Below are positions 38,123 through 48,086 of a stretch of 64,000 nt of DNA, piece after piece. The stretch comes from Sphingomonadaceae bacterium (GTDB lineage Bacteria; Pseudomonadota; Alphaproteobacteria; Sphingomonadales; Sphingomonadaceae). The DNA is taken from the NCBI GenBank assembly GCA_947477745.1, contig CANJUF010000008.1, positions 25,614 to 89,613 of the forward strand, read 5' to 3'. The translations under genes were made by a program, and so were the position numbers. How positions within the stretch are numbered: position 1 is the stretch's first letter; every line of letters begins with the position of its first letter. The notes beneath the pieces were generated by a model, which saw nothing but the letters and a program-made list of their open reading frames with translations, was not told the DNA's origin and did no database searches.

Positions 38123-39060
38123 GCAGGACCGTGTTCATCGATGGCGCGGCCGGCACCACCGGGCTCGAAATTGTCGAAAGACTGTCCGCGCGCGCCGAGT
38201 TCACGCTGCTCGTTCTCGATGACGAAAAGCGCAAGGACGATGCGGCCCGCGCCGAGGCGCTCAACAGCGCTGATTTCGTCGTGCTGTGCTTGCCCGACGA
38301 GGCTGCACGCCAGGCTGTCGCCATGATCGAGAACGAAAAAGTCCGCGTAATCGACGCTTCGACCGCGCATCGCACCGCCAAGGGCTGGGTCTACGGCCTG
38401 CCCGAGGTAGTCGGCGCCCGCGAAGTGGCGCGCGCCCGGCGCGTAAGCAATCCGGGATGCTATTCCACCGGCTTCATCGCCTTGATCGCGCCGCTGGTGA
38501 GCGCGGGGCTGCTGCCTGCCGACTGGCCCTACATCTGCCATGCGGTCTCGGGCTATTCGGGCGGCGGCAAGGCGCTGATCTCGCGCTTCGAGGCCGAACC
38601 CGACATCGCCTGGCGCGGTTATGGGCTAACGCTGGGCCACAAGCATGTGCCCGAAATGCAGGCGCGCTGCGGCCTCAGGCTGCCGCCGCTGTTTTCGCCC
38701 GCGGTGGTGCCCGCCTACCGCGGCATGGTGGTCGAGGTGCCGCTGCCGCTTGCCGCGATGCCCAAGGCCGCTGCACCCGAGGTGCTGCTTGCCAGCTTGC
38801 AACAGACCTATCTCGGCAGTCCGGTGATCCAGGTTCGCGACGAGCATCCCGACGAGCTGTTGCTGACTCGGGATTCCAGGCCGCACGACGGCATGGAACT
38901 GTTCGTCTTCGCCTCAGCCGATCGTAGCCAGGCGCGGCTTGTCGCCCGGCTCGACAACCTCGGCAAAGGCGCGAGCGGTGCTGCGGTGCAGAACCTCAAC
39001 CTGATGGCGGGGCTGGACGAGACGGCGGGTCTGCTGGTCGGCCTTGACGGCGCTGCCTAA
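38119..39060 (+). CDS. argC: N-acetyl-gamma-glutamyl-phosphate reductase, type 2
   Basis: ArgC carries out the third step of arginine synthesis, reducing N-acetylglutamyl phosphate with NADPH. The 313-residue protein is the shorter class 2 form: a Rossmann motif IDGAAGTTGLE (8-18) and the catalytic Cys114 in SNPGCYSTG. A C-terminal segment reads GKGASGAAVQNLNLM. The start overlaps the SH3 gene stop. Confidence 0.95.
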   Translation: MSRTVFIDGAAGTTGLEIVERLSARAEFTLLVLDDEKRKDDAARAEALNSADFVVLCLPDEAARQAVAMIENEKVRVIDASTAHRTAKGWVYGLPEVVGAREVARARRVSNPGCYSTGFIALIAPLVSAGLLPADWPYICHAVSGYSGGGKALISRFEAEPDIAWRGYGLTLGHKHVPEMQARCGLRLPPLFSPAVVPAYRGMVVEVPLPLAAMPKAAAPEVLLASLQQTYLGSPVIQVRDEHPDELLLTRDSRPHDGMELFVFASADRSQARLVARLDNLGKGASGAAVQNLNLMAGLDETAGLLVGLDGAA

Positions 39061-39209
39061 TTTTCAGGCAACGCCTACCGAAAAAACAGGCAATCTGGCC
39101 CGATCTCGCAGGTCCGGTTCTCGCGGTGCCCCGATCTGGATCAATCAGATTGTGCGATTCCGGTCTTTTCGTGGCGGGAGTCATCGCCTATCCGGTGTCC
39201 GTGCGTCTC

Positions 39210-39644
<435 letters not shown>

Positions 39645-39683
39645 CAGGTTCCGGGTCCTGGCGAACCATATCGCCGGATCCTA

Positions 39684-39757
39684 CGGGAATGGGTCCGTCG
39701 GGGGCCAGGCTCATTCCCGCAACTCTTCACCCCTATCGCCGCTTGCCAACCGGCAAG
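39684..39757 (+). promoter_or_regulatory. Two stem-loops in the glnB-glnA spacer
   Basis: The 134-base spacer holds a perfect 8-bp inverted repeat (CGGGAATG, 39684-39691 with 39712-39719). A second perfect 6-bp hairpin (CTTGCC-AACC-GGCAAG, 39742-39757) lies just before the glnA ribosome site. They could be an RNA processing, attenuation or transcript-stability structure that separates glnB from glnA expression. Confidence 0.4.
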
Positions 39758-39778
39758 GGTCAACCTGGAGTACAATGA

Positions 39779-41188
39779 ATGGCTAGTGCAAAGGACGTCC
39801 TCAGCAGAATCAAGGACGAAGAGATTGAGTGGGTCGACCTGCGCTTCACCGATCCCAAGGGCAAGTGGCAGCACCTGACCATGGTCGCGAGCGTCATGGG
39901 CGAAGACGAGCTCGAAGACGGGCTGATGTTTGACGGCTCCTCGATCGAGGGCTGGAAGGCGATCAACGAATCGGACATGATCCTCAAGCCCGATCTCGAC
40001 GCGGTCTACATCGATCCGTTCAGCGCCACCCCTATGATGATCCTGTTCTGCGACATCGTCGAACCTTCGTCGGGCGAACTCTACAGCCGCGATCCCCGCT
40101 CGACCGCCAAGCGCGCCGAGGCTTTCGTCAAGTCGGGCGGGTTCGGCGATACCGTCTATGTCGGTCCCGAGGCCGAGTTCTTCATGTTCGACGACGTCAA
40201 GTTCTACGATGGCTATGACGGCAACGGCTTCAAGATTAACGACATCGAACTGCCGACCAACACCGGCGCCGATCTCGAGGGCGGCAACCTGGGCCACCGT
40301 CCGCGCGTCAAGGGCGGATATTTCCCCGTCGCACCGGTCGACAGCTGCATGGACATCCGCGGCGAGATGGTCTCGACCATGCTCGAAATGGGCCTGCCTT
40401 GCGACAAGCACCACCACGAAGTCGCCGCCGCGCAGCACGAACTGGGCCTGACTTTCGGCACGCTGGTGACCACGGCCGACCGCATGCAGATCTACAAGTA
40501 TGTCGTGCACATGGTTGCGCAGGCTTATGGCAAGACGGCGACCTTCATGCCCAAGCCGATCATGACCGACAACGGCAGCGGCATGCACACGCACATCTCG
40601 ATCTGGGACAAGAACAAGCCGCTGTTCGCGGGCAATGGCTATGCCGGCCTGTCGGACATGTGCCTGTACTTCATCGGCGGCGTGATCAAGCACGCCAAGG
40701 CGCTGAACGCCTTCACCAACCCGACCACCAACAGCTACAAGCGGCTGGTACCGGGCTACGAAGCACCGGTGCTGCTCGCCTATTCGGCGCGCAACCGTTC
40801 GGCCTCGTGCCGCATCCCCTACGGTTCGGGCGACAAGGCCAAGCGCGTGGAATTCCGTTTCCCCGACGCCATGGCCAATCCCTACCTGTGCTATGCCTCG
40901 CTGCTGATGGCGGGTCTCGACGGGGTCAAGAACAAGATCCACCCCGGCGAGGCGATGGACAAGAACCTCTACGATCTGCCGCCGGCAGAACTCGCCGAGG
41001 TCCCGACCGTGTGCGGCAGCTTGCGCGAGGCGCTCGAATCGCTCGAAGCCGACCATGCCTTCCTGCTCGAGGGCGGCGTGTTCACGGCGGACCAGATCGA
41101 AGCCTACATCGAGCTCAAGTGGCCCGAAGTGCTGCGTTTCGAAACGACGCCGAGCCCGGTCGAGTTCGACATGTACTATAGCTCCTGA
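39779..41188 (+). CDS. glnA: Glutamine synthetase, type I
   Basis: GlnA makes glutamine from glutamate, ammonia and ATP. The 469-residue enzyme has the beta-grasp N-terminal domain, [10 protein letters not shown], the ammonia/Glu loop [13 protein letters not shown] and the ATP segment [12 protein letters not shown]. The adenylylation region reads [10 protein letters not shown] with the target tyrosine. Length and motifs are those of the GSI-beta form regulated by GlnE. It is downstream of glnB. Confidence 0.98.
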   Translation: MASAKDVLSRIKDEEIEWVDLRFTDPKGKWQHLTMVASVMGEDELEDGLMFDGSSIEGWKAINESDMILKPDLDAVYIDPFSATPMMILFCDIVEPSSGELYSRDPRSTAKRAEAFVKSGGFGDTVYVGPEAEFFMFDDVKFYDGYDGNGFKINDIELPTNTGADLEGGNLGHRPRVKGGYFPVAPVDSCMDIRGEMVSTMLEMGLPCDKHHHEVAAAQHELGLTFGTLVTTADRMQIYKYVVHMVAQAYGKTATFMPKPIMTDNGSGMHTHISIWDKNKPLFAGNGYAGLSDMCLYFIGGVIKHAKALNAFTNPTTNSYKRLVPGYEAPVLLAYSARNRSASCRIPYGSGDKAKRVEFRFPDAMANPYLCYASLLMAGLDGVKNKIHPGEAMDKNLYDLPPAELAEVPTVCGSLREALESLEADHAFLLEGGVFTADQIEAYIELKWPEVLRFETTPSPVEFDMYYSS

Positions 41189-41216
41189 TATACAGGCTTT
41201 AAGCTTATCACCGAGG

Positions 41217-41251
41217 GGGCGTCCGGAGCGATCCGGGCGCCCTTCGTGTTT
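41217..41251 (+). terminator. Rho-independent terminator after glnA
   Basis: An 11-bp stem with one non-Watson-Crick pair (GGGCGTCCGGA, 41217-41227, with 41232-41242) and a GCGA tetraloop lies 29 bases after the glnA stop. It is followed by TTCGTGTTT. Confidence 0.75.
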
Positions 41252-41302
41252 CCGGGCAATGGTTAAGCGCGCGTGAAGCATTCCGCGCTATGGCTGACTG
41301 CC

Positions 41303-42499
41303 ATGAATGGCCCCGCCCGCCCCATCGCCGTGATCGGCCCGGACAGCCCGATCGGGCTGACCGTGGTGCGCGAGCTTGGCGAGCACGGCCTGCCGGTCCT
41401 CGCGCTAGGAAAATCGCACGATTCGCTGTCGCGCGCCTCTCGTCATACCGCCGCGTTCGAGACCTTCGCCGGTCCGCTTGCCAAGTGCCTGCCAGACATC
41501 ATCGCGCGCCACGATCCCTTGGCCATTCTGGCGATATCCGAGCATCATCTGGTCGAACTTGCCGCGCTCAAGGGCAAGCTGGGCAATATAAAGGTGCTGT
41601 GTCCCGATCCTGACAGGCTGGCGGTGGTGCTCGACAAGCGCCGCACGCTGGAAATTGCGCAACATATCGGCGTCGATGTTCCGCAAAGCTGGCAGCCGCT
41701 GGCGGGAGAGGATCGCTCGGCCAGAGCGGCAAGCCTGAGTTATCCGGTAGCGATCAAGTGGGCCGATCCGGGCGAAGTCGCGCAGCGCCTCGAGGCGCTG
41801 GGTCTGGCGCTTGAGAAAGTCGAATATGCTAGGTCCGCGCAGGCGCTGTTGGCGGTGCTTTCGCGCTATGATGCACTCGGTGTCTATCCGCTGGTGCAGG
41901 AATGGTGTCCCGGCGAAGGGCTGGGCCAGATGCTCCACATGCATGAGGGGCGCGCGACGCTAATCTTCCAGCATCGCCGCCTGCGCGAATGGCCGCCGAC
42001 GGGCGGCGTCTCCAGCTTCTGCGAGGCAGTGCATCCTTCGCTCCACGCCGCGCAGATGGAGAAATCGGAGCACTTGCTGCGCGCCATTGGCTGGCAAGGC
42101 CCGGCGATGGTCGAATACCGGCACGATCCGACAAGCGGGCGCTACAAGCTGATGGAGATCAACGGGCGGTTTTGGGGCAGCATTCCGCTTGCCTATCACT
42201 GCGGCGCGCACTTTGCCTGGGAGCAGGTACGCTGCGAGGTGCTGGGCCGAAGCGAAGCTGGCACCTTCCGTCCGTGGCGCAGCCGCCGCGCGCGCTATGC
42301 CATCCCCGACGCCAAGCATCTCGTCGCCACGCTGCGCGATGGCTCGTTGCCGTTGGCGCGCCGGATCGGTTTTGGCCTGAGGTTCTTCGCCGACTTCCTT
42401 GATCCGCGCGTAAGTTATTACGTGTGGTCGTGGCGCGATCCCCTGCCGATGTTGGCCGATCTGGCCGGTATCAGGAGGAGGCGGTCGGGTAAGACCTGA
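41303..42499 (+). CDS. ATP-grasp domain protein, carbamoyl-phosphate-synthase-like
   Basis: The 398-residue protein begins MNGPARPIAVIGPDSPIGLTVVREL, a Rossmann-like N-terminal domain. The ATP-grasp part follows: YPVAIKWADP as the ATP lysine strand, QEWCPGEGLGQM, and the metal-binding LMEINGRFWGSIPLA. Ligand and product are unknown; such proteins often occur in exopolysaccharide or glycan modification clusters. An in-frame GTG at 41273 would add 10 residues. Its 3' end overlaps the convergent phosphatase gene by 29 bases. Confidence 0.8.
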   Translation: MNGPARPIAVIGPDSPIGLTVVRELGEHGLPVLALGKSHDSLSRASRHTAAFETFAGPLAKCLPDIIARHDPLAILAISEHHLVELAALKGKLGNIKVLCPDPDRLAVVLDKRRTLEIAQHIGVDVPQSWQPLAGEDRSARAASLSYPVAIKWADPGEVAQRLEALGLALEKVEYARSAQALLAVLSRYDALGVYPLVQEWCPGEGLGQMLHMHEGRATLIFQHRRLREWPPTGGVSSFCEAVHPSLHAAQMEKSEHLLRAIGWQGPAMVEYRHDPTSGRYKLMEINGRFWGSIPLAYHCGAHFAWEQVRCEVLGRSEAGTFRPWRSRRARYAIPDAKHLVATLRDGSLPLARRIGFGLRFFADFLDPRVSYYVWSWRDPLPMLADLAGIRRRRSGKT

Positions 42500-43031
42500 C
42501 GAGCGCAGCCACGGCGCGTTCGATGCGAGTCAGGCACATCGGCAGATAAGCCTCATTCTCATCGTAGGGATCGTGCAGGTGCGGCACCGGCGGTGTCGCA
42601 AAGCTGCCCAGCAGCATGCGCGGCAGGTGCGCCACGGAGGGCTCAGCGGCAAGCTTGCGCAAGTGGCGCGTTTCCATGGCCAGCAGCAGATCGCCGGGCT
42701 GCGCAGCGAAATCGTCGATGTCGATCGAACGGTGCGCAGTCATGTTGATGCCGCGCCGCGCCGCCAGCTTGACTACCGGCGGATGGGCCGGGTTGCCGGT
42801 TGCGGTCGAGAGGCCGAACGAGGCTGCGTTTGCGCCCGCGCGCTTGGCCAGGACATGGGCATAGGCGCTGCGGCAGATGTTGCCGTGGCACACGAAGACC
42901 AGGCGGCGCACCTCCCCGGGTTCGGGCTTGCGCTGCCCCGACAGGCCCAGCGACACTTCGCCATAGGACACCGCGAGCCGCATTGCCCCGCGCAGCGTCG
43001 CGAACCGCTTGGTGATGACCGGCAGGCTCAT
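42471..43031 (-). CDS. Low-molecular-weight protein tyrosine phosphatase
   Basis: The 186-residue protein has the catalytic P-loop CHGNICRS (Cys48, Arg54, Ser55) and the general-acid loop DPYD (154-157). An N-terminal extension of about 40 residues precedes the phosphatase fold. LMW phosphatases often regulate tyrosine kinases of capsule or exopolysaccharide export. It is translationally coupled to the upstream deacetylase gene (ATGA overlap), which points to a polysaccharide-related role. Confidence 0.85.
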   Translation of the reverse strand: MSLPVITKRFATLRGAMRLAVSYGEVSLGLSGQRKPEPGEVRRLVFVCHGNICRSAYAHVLAKRAGANAASFGLSTATGNPAHPPVVKLAARRGINMTAHRSIDIDDFAAQPGDLLLAMETRHLRKLAAEPSVAHLPRMLLGSFATPPVPHLHDPYDENEAYLPMCLTRIERAVAALVRSYPTASS

Positions 43032-44008
43032 CCGTACACCGCATTGGCATAGGCCTGCTCAGCCATGCGCAGCATCTCGCGCATGGGCGCGCGGGGCATG
43101 GGCTGAGGCCCGCGCGCGGGACCGGAGTGCTTCTCCAGCCGCTGCCGCACCCAGTCCTGACCGAAGGTTCCGCTCGACACCTGCGGCTCGCCCGCGATCC
43201 ATGCACATAGCGCCTCGAAGCGGCGCTGCACCACGCGGTTTGCCAATCCCTTATCACGGTTCATCATCTCGAAGCTGTGCGAAACGAGCACAAAGGCCGG
43301 CCAGTCTTGCATGGCGGCGTGGCGGATCGCGGCTTTCAGTTCGGACAGCGACAGCGCGGTCAATTGCGCATGGCGCAGACCGCCGCGCGCGCCAATGGCG
43401 GCAATCGGAACCTCCCGCACGCCGAGGCGCTCAACCGGGGCAAGATCATCGCGCGTAAGGGTGATACGGCAGTCGCCGCCGGTGAGAGCGGGCGCGAAGC
43501 TGGTGTCGAACCCGATGCCGAGCCGCGCCAGCGCGCGCAGCGTATCATCGTTGGCGCCGTAATTCCCGGCGCGAAAGGCGAGCGGATAAGTCGCACCCGC
43601 AGCAACCAGCCGCTCCGCCGCCCAACCAATCAGCGCCTGCTGTTCCTCAAGGGTAAAGTCCGAAAGATTGCGCCCGCTGCGTCCTGGCCCGATCGGGCTG
43701 GTATCCGCAAGGGCGAGCCATTCGGTGTGCAGATGAAGCTGCACCTCGTGGCCGCGCGAGAGGATCGGCTCCACGATCCGGGAAACTGCCTCCTCGCCCC
43801 ACAGCAGTGCGGGCATGGGATCGACGAAGAACACGGCTTTCAGGCCGTGCCGGCCGAGCACTTGCATCTGGTAATCGATGCCGACCGGCCCGGTCGGCGT
43901 CTCGCACGACAGGCATCGCGTGAAATTCCGCGCCCACGAATCCGCATCGCCCGAAGCCACATAGCCCGACGCATATTCGGTATCGACGGTGAGCATCACC
44001 GGAAGCAT
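43028..44008 (-). CDS. Polysaccharide deacetylase (NodB-homology) protein
   Basis: The 326-residue protein starts at the ATG at 44008 (MLPVMLTVDTEYASG). It shows NodB-type motifs: the metal/catalytic Asp region TVDTE, a histidine motif HEVQLHLHTEW, FRAGNYGANDDTLRAL and the late LVSHSFE. It has no signal peptide, so the substrate may be a cytoplasmic or lipid-linked glycan. Its stop overlaps the phosphatase start. Confidence 0.8.
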   Translation of the reverse strand: MLPVMLTVDTEYASGYVASGDADSWARNFTRCLSCETPTGPVGIDYQMQVLGRHGLKAVFFVDPMPALLWGEEAVSRIVEPILSRGHEVQLHLHTEWLALADTSPIGPGRSGRNLSDFTLEEQQALIGWAAERLVAAGATYPLAFRAGNYGANDDTLRALARLGIGFDTSFAPALTGGDCRITLTRDDLAPVERLGVREVPIAAIGARGGLRHAQLTALSLSELKAAIRHAAMQDWPAFVLVSHSFEMMNRDKGLANRVVQRRFEALCAWIAGEPQVSSGTFGQDWVRQRLEKHSGPARGPQPMPRAPMREMLRMAEQAYANAVYG

Positions 44009-44110
44009 GACGCCATCATAGCCGCCCGGGCTTAATTGCCCGTTACGCTTGCCAGCGTTGCGCGCGCATAATCGCGCAGCTAGGCCGGGTTTCCACACGG
44101 ACGGGAGAGC

Positions 44111-44836
44111 ATGGGCATGAGCGACATCGTACTGGTTACCGGGGCCAATACCGGCATCGGCTTAGAGGCAGTGCGCGGCCTTCTGCGAAAGGGCAGGACC
44201 GTCTATCTCGCCGCGCGCGACACGGCCAAGGGTGAGGCCGCGGTCGCCGAACTGGCGGCTGAAGGCGATGTCCGCTTCGTGCGCATTGACACCACCGACG
44301 AGGCCACCTTCCAGCCCGCGCTCGACCGGATCGAGGCCGATCACGGCAGGCTCGACGTGCTGGTCAACAATGCGGGCGCAGCCTTTCCCGGCAATGTTCT
44401 CGACATCGAGCCCGACGTGCTGCGGCTGTGCCTCGAAACCAACCTCCACGGCCCGGTGCGGCTCACCCAGCTTGCCCTGCCGCTCCTGCGCAAGTCTGAT
44501 AATGCGCGGATCGTCATGGTTTCGAGCGGTGCGGGCCGCTTCGCATTCTTCGAGGGCGGTGGCGGCAGAAAGGTCCTGTCGGGAAAACCGCCTTACGGTT
44601 ACGGGCTGAGCAAGGCGGGAATGAACGTCGCCACCGCGTTGTTCGCCGGCGCGCTCAAGGATGAAGGCATCCGCGTCAACGCCTGCAACCCGGGCTATGT
44701 CAATTCGCTGGTCAGCCGCTTCCAGGGCACGCGCACGACTGCCGAAGGCGCGGAGATCATCATCGATCTCGCCACCACCGACAGCCCGGCGACGGGCAAG
44801 TTCTTCGAATACGATGGCAGCGAATTGAGCTGGTAA
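44111..44836 (+). CDS. Short-chain dehydrogenase/reductase
   Basis: The 241-residue classical SDR has the cofactor motif TGANTGIG, LVNNAGAA, catalytic Ser in VMVSSGAG and YGYGLSK with the Tyr-x3-Lys pair. A PGYVNS segment follows. The start is ATG 44111; ATG 44117 is also possible. The substrate is unknown and the neighbours give no pathway clue. Confidence 0.88.
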   Translation: MGMSDIVLVTGANTGIGLEAVRGLLRKGRTVYLAARDTAKGEAAVAELAAEGDVRFVRIDTTDEATFQPALDRIEADHGRLDVLVNNAGAAFPGNVLDIEPDVLRLCLETNLHGPVRLTQLALPLLRKSDNARIVMVSSGAGRFAFFEGGGGRKVLSGKPPYGYGLSKAGMNVATALFAGALKDEGIRVNACNPGYVNSLVSRFQGTRTTAEGAEIIIDLATTDSPATGKFFEYDGSELSW

Positions 44837-44842
44837 CGCCGG

Positions 44843-45691
44843 TCAGACGACCCTGAAACGGTCCTGCTCGCCGGGTGCATTGTCCTTGCTGGTGCCGTCG
44901 GCCGAGCGATCGGTACGATTGGCAGCGGCAGAGGCGATCAGCGCGTCCTGCTGTTCGGGCGCGATGCGTTCCCAGCCGTCGCGGCCTAGCCTTTCCAGCG
45001 GGCGGTAGCGGACCTTGTACTGCATCCGGCTCGATCCCTCGACCCAGTAGCCCAGGTACACATAGGGCAGGCCCATTTGCGCCGCGCGGCGGATGTGATC
45101 GAGGATGATGTAGTTGCCCAGCCCGGCCCGGTCGGCATGGTCGGGATCGTAGAAGCTGTAGATCATCGAGAGGCCGTCGTGCTGCCGGTCAGTCAGGCAG
45201 GCGCCGACAAGACGGCCTTGGCCGACGGCATCGGGGGTGGGTTCACGATATTCGACAAGATAACTCGTTACCGGCGTATGCTCGACCATGTCGGCAAAGT
45301 CGCTCTCGTCCATCGCAGTCATGCCGCCGCCGGGATGGCGCACGCCCAGATAGGTGCGCAAAAGGTCGAACTGTTCGGGCGTCGCCCAAGGCTTGCACAG
45401 GCTCGACACAAGATCGCTGTTGCGCCTGAGGTTGCGCTTCTGCGTGGACGAAGGCTCGAATTCGTCGGTGACGACGCGCACCGAAACGCAGGCATGGCAA
45501 TCGAGGCACGAGGGCCGATACGCGACATTCTGGCTGCGGCGAAAGCCGATCCGGCTAAGCGCATCGTTCAACGATTCGGCATGCGCGCCCTTCAGCTCGG
45601 TGAACACCTTGCGCTCGCTGCGGCCAGGCAGATAGGGGCACGGCGCGGGGCTGGTCACGAAAAAGCGGGGAAAGCGGACTGGGGCCGTCAC
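44843..45691 (-). CDS. bpt: Aspartate/glutamate leucyltransferase
   Basis: Bpt moves leucine from Leu-tRNA to N-terminal Asp or Glu and so marks proteins for the N-end rule pathway. The 282-residue protein has the N-terminal Cys motifs CPYLPGR and [11 protein letters not shown], and the conserved [18 protein letters not shown] in the C-terminal half. It starts at a GTG with a strong AGGAGG ribosome site. Confidence 0.93.
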   Translation of the reverse strand: MTAPVRFPRFFVTSPAPCPYLPGRSERKVFTELKGAHAESLNDALSRIGFRRSQNVAYRPSCLDCHACVSVRVVTDEFEPSSTQKRNLRRNSDLVSSLCKPWATPEQFDLLRTYLGVRHPGGGMTAMDESDFADMVEHTPVTSYLVEYREPTPDAVGQGRLVGACLTDRQHDGLSMIYSFYDPDHADRAGLGNYIILDHIRRAAQMGLPYVYLGYWVEGSSRMQYKVRYRPLERLGRDGWERIAPEQQDALIASAAANRTDRSADGTSKDNAPGEQDRFRVV

Positions 45692-45780
45692 GACTGGTCG
45701 TTTCCTCCTGGCGGCTCGCAGCGTGCGCTTGGCCTCTCTCCCAGGGGTTATGCCTTTCCCTTCGCGCCGTTGAAAGGGTT

Positions 45781-45801
45781 TTAACCAAGATTCGTGGTTA
45801 A
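45781..45801. promoter_or_regulatory. Inverted repeat between ilvA and bpt
   Basis: A perfect 7-bp inverted repeat (TTAACCA, loop AGATTCG, TGGTTAA) lies in an AT-rich stretch 90 bases upstream of bpt and 49 bases after the ilvA stop. There is no T tract, so an operator is as likely as a terminator. Confidence 0.3.
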
Positions 45802-45849
45802 CAATGAGTTATTTTGCACAATTCGCAGAAAGGCACCGCGCTGCGCGGG

Positions 45850-47100
45850 TCAGTTGACCTGCACTTCCTCGACCGGATAGCCTTCGTGTTCCAGCGCGCG
45901 GATCAGGGCATTGAGCTGCTGCGCATCGCGCGTCTCGCATTCGATTTCGGTGATCAGCCCCTTGGCGGGCAGGCTGGTGAAGATGCGCTGATGCCCCACC
46001 TCGATGATGTTGACGTTGTGCTCGTCGAACACCTTGGCGACCTTGAACAGCGATCCCGGCCGGTCCTGCATCTGGATGCGCAGCCGCGCCAGACGGCCCG
46101 AACGAGCCAGATCGCGCAGCAGCACGTTGGCGAGCAGGCGCGTGTCGATGTTGCCGCCCGAAAGCACGATGCCGACCTTCTTTCCGGCAAACATCGCCCG
46201 GTTGGCCAGCACGGCGGCAAGGCCAGCCGCGCCCGCGCCTTCGACCACGGTCTTTTCGATCTGCACCAGCAGCGCCAGCGCGTTCTCAAGCTGAGGCTCG
46301 CTCACCAGCACAACGTCATCGAGCAGGCCCGCCAGCATCTGCGAGGTCATTGCGCCCGGCTCGTATACGGCGATGCCCTCGGCCAGCGTATCGCCGCCGA
46401 TCGGCTCGCTGGCTTGCTTGAGCGCGTTGTACATCGAGGGATATAGCTGCGCCTGCACCCCGATCAGCTCGATTGCCGGATTGATCGCCCGCGCCATCGT
46501 GCCCATACCGCACGACAGGCCGCCGCCGCCAATCGGCAAGGCAAGCACCTCGATATCGGGCACGTCCTCAAGCAGTTCGAGCGCAACCGTGCCCTGCCCC
46601 GCAGCGACGAACGGATCGTCGAACGGCGGCACCAGGGTCAGGCCCAGTTCGGTCTCGAGCCGGCGGGCATGGGACTGCGCCTCGTCGAAGCTTTCGCCTT
46701 CGAGCACGACCGTGCCGCCGACGCTTTCGGTCTGCATTACCTTCACCGTGGGCGTGGTGCGCGGCATGACGATGGTGACGGGAATGCCCAGCCGCGTGCC
46801 ATGATAGGCCAGCCCCTGCGCGTGATTGCCCGCCGAGGCGGCGATCACGCCGCGCGCGCGCTGCTCGGCGTTGAGCTGCAGCATCGCATTCAACGCACCG
46901 CGTTCCTTGTATGCGGCAGTGAACTGCAGGTTCTCGAACTTGAGATAGATCTGCGCCCCGGTCATCGCGCTGAGCGTCTTGCTGAGCATTGTCGGCGTGC
47001 GCACGACCGCGCCCGCGATCCGCGCGGCGGCAGCGCGCACGTCGTCGGCGGTAAACGGCGGAGCCGTTTCGGTGGCGGTCTTTGCGGCAGCTTTGCTCAT
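45850..47100 (-). CDS. ilvA: Threonine ammonia-lyase with ACT domain
   Basis: IlvA deaminates threonine to 2-oxobutanoate, the entry to isoleucine synthesis. The 416-residue PLP protein has the Lys in AAYKERGALNAM, SAGNHAQGLAYHG, the glycine loop LPIGGGGLSCGM and a C-terminal ACT domain (DRPGSLFKVAKVFDEHNVNI). The single ACT domain and length fit the shorter form often annotated as catabolic, so the biosynthetic role is likely but not certain. The ATG at 47100 is used. Confidence 0.92.
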   Translation of the reverse strand: MSKAAAKTATETAPPFTADDVRAAAARIAGAVVRTPTMLSKTLSAMTGAQIYLKFENLQFTAAYKERGALNAMLQLNAEQRARGVIAASAGNHAQGLAYHGTRLGIPVTIVMPRTTPTVKVMQTESVGGTVVLEGESFDEAQSHARRLETELGLTLVPPFDDPFVAAGQGTVALELLEDVPDIEVLALPIGGGGLSCGMGTMARAINPAIELIGVQAQLYPSMYNALKQASEPIGGDTLAEGIAVYEPGAMTSQMLAGLLDDVVLVSEPQLENALALLVQIEKTVVEGAGAAGLAAVLANRAMFAGKKVGIVLSGGNIDTRLLANVLLRDLARSGRLARLRIQMQDRPGSLFKVAKVFDEHNVNIIEVGHQRIFTSLPAKGLITEIECETRDAQQLNALIRALEHEGYPVEEVQVN

Positions 47101-47180
47101 GGCGCGCGCGGTAACGGAAAGCGCGGAGAATTGGAAGCAATCCCGTTGCAGCATAGGCACGGCGTCCGTAGGAAGGGACT

Positions 47181-48077
47181 ATGAGCGATCCCTGCAAGGT
47201 TTCCTTTCTTGGTCTTGGCGTGATGGGCGGCGCGATCGCGCGGCACATCGCGAAGGCCGGGCATCAGCTCACCATCTACAACCGCACCCCCGAGCGCTGC
47301 GATATCTGGCGCGCGGCCAATCCCGACCTGTCGGTCGAAGTCGCCACCGAACCGGCGCAGGCGGCAGAAGGCGCGGACGTGGTCATCACCTGCGTGGGCA
47401 ACGACGACGACCTTGCGCAGGTCGTGCTCGGTCCGCACGGCGTGTTCAAGACCCTGCGCCCCGGCGGCGTGTTCATAGATCACACCACCGTATCGGCACG
47501 GATCGCGCGGCAGATCTCGGTCGAGGCGCGCGATCTGCAGGTCCACTGCGTCGATGCGCCGATGACCGGTTCGCAGATCGGCGCGGAGAGCGCCACGCTA
47601 ACGCTGATGTGCGGCGGCAGGAAGGATGCGATCGAGGCGGCGCGCCCGGTGATGGAGGCCTATTCGCGCAAGATCGTCCACATCGGCAAGGCGGGTGCAG
47701 GCCAGACCGCCAAGATGGCCAACCAGATCTGCATTGCCGGGATCGTCGCGGGCCTTGCCGAGGCGGTTCGCTTTGCCCAGGCGTCGCACCTCGACATGGA
47801 CCAGGTATACGAGGCGATCTCGGGCGGCGCGGCGCAAAGCTGGCAGATGGACAACCGCTGGCGCACCATGGCGAGCGACGATTTCGATTTCGGTTTCGCG
47901 ATAGACTGGATGCGCAAGGACCTTGGCCTGGCCATGGACGAAGGGCGCGGCATTGGCGTCTCGCTGCCGATCACGGCGCTGGTCAACCAGTTCTATGCCG
48001 AGGTTCAGGCGATTGGCGGCGGCAGGCAGGATACGAGCGCGCTGATCCGCCGCTTGCCGCGCCGCGACGGGACCTGA
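47181..48077 (+). CDS. Beta-hydroxyacid dehydrogenase (3-hydroxyisobutyrate dehydrogenase family)
   Basis: The 298-residue NAD(P)-dependent enzyme has FLGLGVMGGAIARHI, DHTTVSARIARQI, the substrate motif DAPMTGSQIGAESATL and the catalytic lysine in GQTAKMANQ. Members act on 3-hydroxyisobutyrate, tartronate semialdehyde or succinic semialdehyde; the sequence alone does not decide. It is divergent from ilvA. Confidence 0.9.
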   Translation: MSDPCKVSFLGLGVMGGAIARHIAKAGHQLTIYNRTPERCDIWRAANPDLSVEVATEPAQAAEGADVVITCVGNDDDLAQVVLGPHGVFKTLRPGGVFIDHTTVSARIARQISVEARDLQVHCVDAPMTGSQIGAESATLTLMCGGRKDAIEAARPVMEAYSRKIVHIGKAGAGQTAKMANQICIAGIVAGLAEAVRFAQASHLDMDQVYEAISGGAAQSWQMDNRWRTMASDDFDFGFAIDWMRKDLGLAMDEGRGIGVSLPITALVNQFYAEVQAIGGGRQDTSALIRRLPRRDGT

Positions 48078-48086
48078 CCGCGCGCG

